Made by a program: the position numbers and the translations under genes. Positions 7,268-11,005 of a stretch of DNA of 11,005 nucleotides are shown here, in pieces (position 1 is the first letter of the stretch; the number at the start of each line of letters is the position of its first letter). Below the pieces are notes generated by a model that had not been told where the DNA came from, made no database searches, and saw only the letters and a list, made by a program, of their open reading frames with translations. Where the stretch lies: contig PCCT01000007.1 in the NCBI GenBank assembly GCA_002731985.1, positions 2,787-13,791 of the forward strand, in the 5' to 3' direction. The stretch comes from Nitrospinota bacterium. GTDB taxonomy: Bacteria; Nitrospinota; Nitrospinia; Nitrospinales; VA-1.

Positions 7268-7807
7268 TTATTTCCGCAATGGCAATCCCATTTGGGTGAG
7301 CAGGCATCTGCCTTCTTCATCCGTTCTTGCGGTGGTACAAATCGTGATATTCATCCCCTGAATCTTCTCGATTTTATCGTAGTCAATCTCAGGAAAAATC
7401 AACTGCTCTTTCAATCCAATCGAGTAGTTTCCTCGCCCATCAAAAGACTTCTTAGGCAAACCCTTAAAATCCCTTTCACGCGGGAGAGCAAAACTGACCA
7501 GGCGTTCAAAGAACTGGTACATACGGTTTCCCCGCAAAGTAACCATGACCCCGATGGGTACACCTTCGCGTAATTTAAAATTCGCGATTGACTTTTTAGC
7601 CTTGGTCACAACAGGCAACTGCCCCGAGATCAACTTCAACTGCTCAACACTGGACTCAATCACTTTCCCGTTTTGCAAAGCTTCGCCCAGCCCTACATTC
7701 AAGACAATTTTGTCCAGACGAGGAACTTCCATCACATTTCCAAGGCCTAACTCTTTCTGAACCTGGCCTTTAACTTTTTCGTTGTATAACTTTTTAAAAT
7801 TTGCCAT
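7268..7807 (-). CDS. rplE: 50S ribosomal protein L5
   Basis: L5 binds 5S rRNA in the central protuberance and touches the P-site tRNA. From the ATG at 7807 the product is 179 residues, the usual length. It starts [12 protein letters not shown], with the family signature [15 protein letters not shown] near 29-43. [23 protein letters not shown] follows, and the C-terminal part has [24 protein letters not shown]. An in-frame ATG 21 codons upstream lies inside rplX and gives a non-family extension, so it is rejected. The chosen ATG lies one base after the rplX stop and has only a weak GAG-type ribosome site, so translation is probably coupled to rplX. In E. coli this junction is where S8 represses the operon. 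Confidence 0.96.
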   Translation of the reverse strand: MANFKKLYNEKVKGQVQKELGLGNVMEVPRLDKIVLNVGLGEALQNGKVIESSVEQLKLISGQLPVVTKAKKSIANFKLREGVPIGVMVTLRGNRMYQFFERLVSFALPRERDFKGLPKKSFDGRGNYSIGLKEQLIFPEIDYDKIEKIQGMNITICTTARTDEEGRCLLTQMGLPLRK

Positions 7808-7808
7808 A

Positions 7809-8147
7809 TCAAACTCTATCGATGACCTCTTCACAGTTTCTGCAAACACGCACACATTTGCCGTCTTCAAGTTTTTTGCGTTTTATGCGAACGCCTTTAC
7901 CACACTTATCACAAACTATGAGCACATTCGATATGTGCATAGATCCTTCCATTTCAACAATACCGCCCTGTCGTGACTTGCCATCAGACTTCGTATGCTT
8001 CTTGAGCATATTAAGTTTTTCGATAGTCACCCTTGACGATTCAGGAAACAGAGCCAGAATCTTGCCCTTCTTCCCTTTTTCCTTGCCAGTGATAACCTGA
8101 ACGATGTCGTCTTTTTTTAGATTGAATTTTTTCGCAACAACTGACAT
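7809..8147 (-). CDS. rplX: 50S ribosomal protein L24 with paired CxxC motifs
   Basis: L24 is an assembly initiator that binds the 5' end of 23S rRNA. The 112-residue product has a KOW motif at about 10-35 ([22 protein letters not shown]) and the family's MHISNV segment near 70-75. The C-terminal part has Cys79-x2-Cys82 and Cys102-x2-Cys105, a probable zinc ribbon that is common in L24 of many phyla and absent in others. The start could be the GTG at 8150 or the adjacent ATG at 8147. I take the ATG, which is 7 bases from CGAGG. Either one overlaps the rplN stop (GTGATG), showing tight coupling. The rplE start follows one base after this gene's stop. Confidence 0.95.
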   Translation of the reverse strand: MSVVAKKFNLKKDDIVQVITGKEKGKKGKILALFPESSRVTIEKLNMLKKHTKSDGKSRQGGIVEMEGSMHISNVLIVCDKCGKGVRIKRKKLEDGKCVRVCRNCEEVIDRV

Positions 8148-8515
8148 CACAATGCCTCGGGAGCAAGAGAAAGGATTCTCATGAATTTTCTGGCGCGTAA
8201 TTCTCGGGCCACTGGGCCAAAGATACGAGTTCCTAAAGGCTCACGACTGTCGTTTATCAACACAGCTGAATTAGTATCAAACTTAATATAACTACCATTG
8301 GTTCGGCGGATTTCTTTCCTCGTTCGCACGACAACCGCTTTCCTGACCTCACCCTTTTTCACTGCACTGCGCGGATCAGCTTCCCTGACAGCCACCACTA
8401 TAATATCGCCTATGCGTGCGTACCTTCTACCCGAACCACCCAGCACCTTAATACACTGGATCTTCTTGGCTCCGGAATTATCAGCAACATCTAATACAGT
8501 TCTTAACTGAATCAT
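8147..8515 (-). CDS. rplN: 50S ribosomal protein L14
   Basis: L14 lies at the subunit interface and forms bridges with 16S rRNA next to L19; it is also the docking site of the silencing factor RsfS. The product has 122 residues, the exact family length. It starts [18 protein letters not shown] and carries the signature [21 protein letters not shown] near 26-46. It ends [10 protein letters not shown]. The ATG overlaps the rpsQ stop by four bases (ATGA), and its own stop overlaps the rplX start, so it sits in a tightly coupled trio. No anomaly was seen. Confidence 0.97.
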   Translation of the reverse strand: MIQLRTVLDVADNSGAKKIQCIKVLGGSGRRYARIGDIIVVAVREADPRSAVKKGEVRKAVVVRTRKEIRRTNGSYIKFDTNSAVLINDSREPLGTRIFGPVARELRARKFMRILSLAPEAL

Positions 8516-8799
8516 GACTGCGCAACCTTTTCATTTTCTATCGTTTTTTCTCTGGTGATAACATCAAGCAACCGCCATCGCTTTTGCTTACTGAGCGGAC
8601 GGGTTTCCTGAATACGAATGAAATCCCCCTCCAAACACTCATTTTTCTCGTCATGCACCTTATACTTTTTGGTTGTCTTCACAACCTTCTTGAAAACAGG
8701 ATGAGAAAACTTGCGCTCTACCCGAACGACAACCGTTTTGTCTATCTTATTACTCACCACAAATCCCGTCATGGTCTTTTTATTTGCCTGAATACTCAT
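8512..8799 (-). CDS. rpsQ: 30S ribosomal protein S17
   Basis: S17 is an OB-fold protein that binds helices 7 and 11 of 16S rRNA in the lower 30S body. The 95-residue product is slightly long for the family, with about ten extra residues at each end. The core runs [32 protein letters not shown] (about 9-40) to the signature [24 protein letters not shown] (about 58-81). The tail ([12 protein letters not shown]) is polar. The ATG at 8799 has AAGGAG 5 bases upstream, so the start is well supported. Its stop overlaps the rplN start. The 42-base gap from rpmC holds only this ribosome site. Confidence 0.97.
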   Translation of the reverse strand: MSIQANKKTMTGFVVSNKIDKTVVVRVERKFSHPVFKKVVKTTKKYKVHDEKNECLEGDFIRIQETRPLSKQKRWRLLDVITREKTIENEKVAQS

Positions 8800-8841
8800 G
8801 AAACTCCTTAGTTTACCAAATCACTCGGAGAGCAAATTTGA

Positions 8842-9078
8842 TTAAGCCTTATCAGCACTTTCTTTAGTGGGCCCTGCCGGTTTGGACTCCGCACCGACCG
8901 ACTCACTGAGGATAGTCTTAAGCCTGGCAATATCCCTGCGGATATACCTGAGCCGGCTTGGGTTTTCTATCTTGCCGGTGGCCAATTGAAACCTGAGATT
9001 AAAATATTCCTGACCGAGATCGCCCATCTTCTCTCGTCGTTCTTTTTCTGTAAGCTCTCTAATATCCTGCGCTTTCAT
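8842..9078 (-). CDS. rpmC: 50S ribosomal protein L29
   Basis: L29 is a two-helix protein near the polypeptide exit tunnel, part of the platform where trigger factor and SRP dock with L23. The helical hairpin is clear: MKAQDIRELTEKERREKM, then the signature LRFQLATGKIENPSRLRYIRRDIARLKTIL near 28-57. The product has 78 residues, about 10-15 more than usual. The extra length is a polar tail rich in Ala, Lys, Ser and Pro (about 60-78). The ATG at 9078 has AAAGGG 4-5 bases upstream. It follows rplP and precedes rpsQ as usual. The tail is probably disordered; its function is unknown. Confidence 0.96.
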   Translation of the reverse strand: MKAQDIRELTEKERREKMGDLGQEYFNLRFQLATGKIENPSRLRYIRRDIARLKTILSESVGAESKPAGPTKESADKA

Positions 9079-9109
9079 AATTCCCTTTGCACCGCAAATG
9101 GCGCCTTAG

Positions 9110-9517
9110 TTATTTTTTGGTAACAAACCTCGTTGCGATAGGCAACTTGTGTTGCGCCAGCCGAAACGCCTCTTTAGCGATGTCCTCAGGAACTCCTTCC
9201 ATCTCGTAGAGCATCCTTCCCTGCCTGACAACAGCAACCCAGTACTCCGGCCCGCCTTTACCTTTTCCCATTCTGGTTTCAGCTGGTTTTTTAGAAATCG
9301 GCTTGTCCGGAAAAATTCGCAACCATATCTTGCCACCGCGCTTTACATAACGGGTCATCGCAATACGCGCCGCCTCAATTTGTCGGTTCGTGATGCGTCC
9401 ACACTCAAGCGCCTGCAAACCGAAGGAGCCAAAGTCTAAATTACCACCGCGAAACGCCGTCCCACCCATCCGGCCTTTGTGACGTTTGCGATATTTGACT
9501 TTTTTAGGCATCAACAT
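9110..9517 (-). CDS. rplP: 50S ribosomal protein L16
   Basis: L16 lies by the A-site tRNA and peptidyl-transferase centre and is a late, activating assembly protein. The 135-residue product opens [19 protein letters not shown], with the family signatures near 57-70 ([30 protein letters not shown] spans about 59-88). It ends [12 protein letters not shown]. Two in-frame ATGs lie at 9517 and 9511. The first is preferred because GGAGG is 9 bases upstream of it and MLMPK is a common N-terminus, but the second cannot be excluded. An 81-base gap with a potential hairpin separates it from rpsC, more than is usual at this junction. Confidence 0.96.
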   Translation of the reverse strand: MLMPKKVKYRKRHKGRMGGTAFRGGNLDFGSFGLQALECGRITNRQIEAARIAMTRYVKRGGKIWLRIFPDKPISKKPAETRMGKGKGGPEYWVAVVRQGRMLYEMEGVPEDIAKEAFRLAQHKLPIATRFVTKK

Positions 9518-9561
9518 GATGCAAATCCTCCGATCTTACAAAATTATAATTACCTCAACAC

Positions 9562-9579
9562 ACCGGCCTAGTTGCCGAT
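9562..9579 (-). promoter_or_regulatory. Potential hairpin in the rpsC/rplP gap
   Basis: In the mRNA sense ATCGGC and GCCGGT pair over six positions (one T-G wobble) around the loop AACTAG, about 20 bases after the rpsC stop. The following bases are not a run of U, so this is not a good terminator. It may be an mRNA-processing or stabilising element, or chance. Confidence 0.3.
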
Positions 9580-9598
9580 GAATCCATTATCACTGTTT

Positions 9599-10288
9599 CT
9601 AGCTTCGCCTTTTTCTTTCCTTACCACCTGCGGCAACCGGCGCTTCCTCGCCAGCCTTACCCGGCAAAATATCCCCGCGATAGATCCAGACCTTGACGCC
9701 AATCACTCCAAAAGTAGTACTCGCGCGAGCCGTTCCGTAATCGATGTCGGCACGCAGGGTATGCAAGGGCACACGACCCTCCCGATACCATTCACTTCTG
9801 GCGATTTCCGCTCCGCCCAATCGACCCGAAACTCTAATCTTAATTCCCTGCGCTCCGAACCGAAGCGTAGACAACACGCTTTTCTTCATGGCCCTGCGAA
9901 ATGAAATTCGTTTCTGGAGTTGCAACGCCACGTTTTGAGCAACAAGATTGGCGTCCAATTCCGCTCGGCGCACTTCCTTGATATTCAGGCTCACCTGCTT
10001 ACCGCTGATCATCTTCTGCAATTCTTCTTTGAGCCTGTCGACCTCCAGCCCCTTTTTGCCAATGATGATCCCCGGTCGAGCCGTATGGATATTAACCCTC
10101 ACTCGATTAGCACTCCTCTCCACTTCAACTCTCGAAATACCCGCATGCGACAGAGTTTTCATGATGTACTGACGGAGCTTGATATCTTCCAGCAACAAAA
10201 CAGGAAATTCTCCCCGAGCATACCAACTCGATGTCCAGGTTTTGTTGATTCCCAATCGGAATCCATATGGATGAACTTTTTGACCCAC
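9599..10288 (-). CDS. rpsC: 30S ribosomal protein S3
   Basis: S3 lines the mRNA entry channel of the 30S head with S4 and S5 and takes part in helicase activity. From the GTG at 10288 the product is 229 residues. It starts [18 protein letters not shown]. The KH domain has its GxxG loop at 77-80 (GKKG). The C-terminal domain carries the family signature near 155-184 ([19 protein letters not shown] … LRADIDYG). It ends in a basic tail (GGKERKRRS). A longer in-frame reading from 10327 would run into rplV and lacks family similarity. AGGAGG (10299-10294) is 5 bases before the GTG and decides the start. The rplV stop is 14 bases upstream. Confidence 0.97.
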   Translation of the reverse strand: MGQKVHPYGFRLGINKTWTSSWYARGEFPVLLLEDIKLRQYIMKTLSHAGISRVEVERSANRVRVNIHTARPGIIIGKKGLEVDRLKEELQKMISGKQVSLNIKEVRRAELDANLVAQNVALQLQKRISFRRAMKKSVLSTLRFGAQGIKIRVSGRLGGAEIARSEWYREGRVPLHTLRADIDYGTARASTTFGVIGVKVWIYRGDILPGKAGEEAPVAAGGKERKRRS

Positions 10289-10293
10289 GCAAA

Positions 10294-10299
10294 CCTCCT
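10294..10299 (-). promoter_or_regulatory. Shine-Dalgarno site fixing the rpsC GTG start
   Basis: A full AGGAGG (minus strand) lies 5 bases before GTG at 10288. It favours this start over the upstream in-frame candidate inside rplV. Confidence 0.75.
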
Positions 10300-10302
10300 G
10301 TT

Positions 10303-10638
10303 TTATTTTTCGCCAAGTACAAGGCAAATATTGCTCGATCGCTTGCGAATTGTATTCGCCGTGCCTCTTGCCCTAGGCATTGTCCGTTTCATGACCACGC
10401 CCTGATCAACGGTGACGTGTTTGACAAACATGTCATCCACATCTAAAACCTTGTGGTTTTCTTCCGCGTTGGCGAGAGCCGATTTCAAAAGCTTCTGTAT
10501 AATCCGAGCCGCCTTTTTGCGCGTAAACTGCAAAATATTCATAGCGTCACTCACGTTTTTTCCGTGAATCAGCTTCGCCACCAGTCGCGCTTTCTGCGGT
10601 GCTGTTTTAGTATGTTTTAATGACGCACTGACATCCAT
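10303..10638 (-). CDS. rplV: 50S ribosomal protein L22
   Basis: L22 contacts all 23S rRNA domains, and its beta-hairpin loop lines the narrow part of the exit tunnel, where macrolides and arrest peptides act. The 111-residue product is of normal length. It has [20 protein letters not shown] near 10-29 and [20 protein letters not shown] near 43-62. The tunnel hairpin region and signature follow ([25 protein letters not shown], about 83-107). The ATG at 10638 has only a weak AGG 11 bases upstream, so coupling to rpsS, 23 bases upstream, is plausible. The tunnel-loop sequence shows no insertion or deletion by eye. Confidence 0.96.
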   Translation of the reverse strand: MDVSASLKHTKTAPQKARLVAKLIHGKNVSDAMNILQFTRKKAARIIQKLLKSALANAEENHKVLDVDDMFVKHVTVDQGVVMKRTMPRARGTANTIRKRSSNICLVLGEK

Positions 10639-10661
10639 TGATCAAATACCTGATAAACGTT

Positions 10662-10943
10662 TTATTTAGTAACTGCTTTTTTAGTCCTACCGCCATGCGA
10701 CCTGAACGTTCGGGTCGGAGAAAACTCCCCCAGCTTGTGCCCAACCATGTTCTCAGTAACAAACACCGGGATAAACTTCTTCCCGTTATGCACTGCCATA
10801 GTATGCCCAACAAAGTCTGGACTGATTGTCGACCGGCGAGACCAAGTCTTGATAATTTTCCTGTCCCCCTGGCGGTTCATTTCATCAACCTTCTTCGACA
10901 GATGACCGTCAATAAAAGGACCTTTTTTCAGTGATCGCGACAT
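10662..10943 (-). CDS. rpsS: 30S ribosomal protein S19
   Basis: S19 lies in the 30S head, pairs with S13 and contacts the A-site finger of 23S rRNA. The 93-residue product is of normal length. It starts [15 protein letters not shown] and carries [47 protein letters not shown] sequence (about 32-74). It closes [20 protein letters not shown]. The ATG at 10943 has AAGGA 6 bases upstream. It lies 27 bases after the rplB stop and before rplV, as in the S10 operon. No anomaly was seen. Confidence 0.97.
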   Translation of the reverse strand: MSRSLKKGPFIDGHLSKKVDEMNRQGDRKIIKTWSRRSTISPDFVGHTMAVHNGKKFIPVFVTENMVGHKLGEFSPTRTFRSHGGRTKKAVTK

Positions 10944-10970
10944 AATTTCCTTAATATAATAAAAACAGAA

Positions 10971-11005
10971 TTATTTTTTTCGCTTCTTACGCCGATTCAA
11001 AATAA
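10971..11005 (-). CDS. rplB: 50S ribosomal protein L2, C-terminal end (partial)
   Basis: Only the last ten whole codons and the TAA stop lie in the window, reading ILNRRKKRKK. The very basic tail fits the extreme C-terminus of L2, which in most bacteria ends in a short Arg/Lys run after a hydrophobic 'IV' pair. Position is the stronger evidence, since rplB directly precedes rpsS in nearly all bacterial S10 operons. Too little is present to say anything of the rest of the protein. L2 binds 23S rRNA near the peptidyl-transferase centre. Confidence 0.8.
   Translation of the reverse strand, partial: ILNRRKKRKK

Noticed and set aside
7808..7870. Upstream ATG at 7870 as the rplE start
   Set aside because: The added 21 residues lie inside the rplX coding region and do not look like L5. 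[12 protein letters not shown] at 7807 is the family N-terminus and gives the standard 179 residues.
9543..9548. TATAAT on the minus strand in the rpsC/rplP gap as a possible promoter -10 box
   Set aside because: No credible -35 hexamer occurs 16-18 bases upstream. The hexamer lies in an AT-rich near-palindrome and is likely accidental.
10289..10327. Upstream in-frame start for rpsC at 10327
   Set aside because: It would overlap the rplV end and bypass the perfect AGGAGG placed before the GTG at 10288, where the MGQKVHP family N-terminus begins.
1..11005. CRISPR arrays, insertion sequences, tRNA genes, phage or defence genes
   Set aside because: None was seen. No spaced repeats, terminal inverted repeats, transposase motifs or tRNA-like cloverleaf was found. 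The window is filled edge to edge by conserved housekeeping genes.

Overview
The window is a continuous stretch of the bacterial S10–spc–alpha ribosomal-protein gene cluster. Every gene is on the minus strand, so transcription runs from high to low coordinates. In that direction the order is: rplB (last codons only), rpsS, rplV, rpsC, rplP, rpmC, rpsQ, rplN, rplX, rplE, rpsN, rpsH, rplF, rplR, rpsE, rplO, secY, adk, infA, rpmJ, rpsM, rpsK, rpsD and rpoA (cut by the window start). No stretch of 300 bases lacks a gene. The largest gaps are about 70–80 bases (rpsC/rplP, rplR/rpsE and rpsD/rpoA). The rest are a few to about 45 bases, and several junctions overlap or abut (rpsQ/rplN, rplN/rplX, rplX/rplE, rplO/secY, secY/adk). 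I see no convincing intrinsic terminator or sigma-70 promoter, so the window reads as one long co-transcribed unit or its interior.

Region by region: 11005–9110 is the end of the S10 operon (L2 end, S19, L22, S3, L16), followed by L29 and S17 to about 8512. From 8515 to 3320 is the spc operon (L14, L24, L5, S14, S8, L6, L18, S5, L15, SecY). From 3316 to 1 is adenylate kinase, IF-1, L36 and the alpha block (S13, S11, S4, RNA polymerase alpha). The ribosomal proteins supply both subunits. SecY makes the membrane channel for nascent proteins, Adk balances adenine nucleotides, IF-1 acts in initiation, and RpoA seeds RNA polymerase assembly. The cluster therefore couples ribosome, polymerase and export capacity to growth.

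The organism is a bacterium of moderate GC. It has zinc-binding forms of S4, S14, L36 and probably L24, a zinc-LID adenylate kinase, and neither rpmD (L30) between rpsE and rplO nor map between adk and infA. These traits and the general protein character suggest a non-enteric, probably Gram-negative deep lineage. A Nitrospinota- or Desulfobacterota-like bacterium is my guess, but the sequence alone does not prove it.

This is core housekeeping DNA and I found no undescribed system. The points worth a second look are small: the two missing genes, a ribosome-binding-site-led 8-codon ORF between rpsK and rpsD, hairpins in two intergenic gaps, a direct repeat in the rplR/rpsE gap, and several non-ATG starts that affect gene boundaries.
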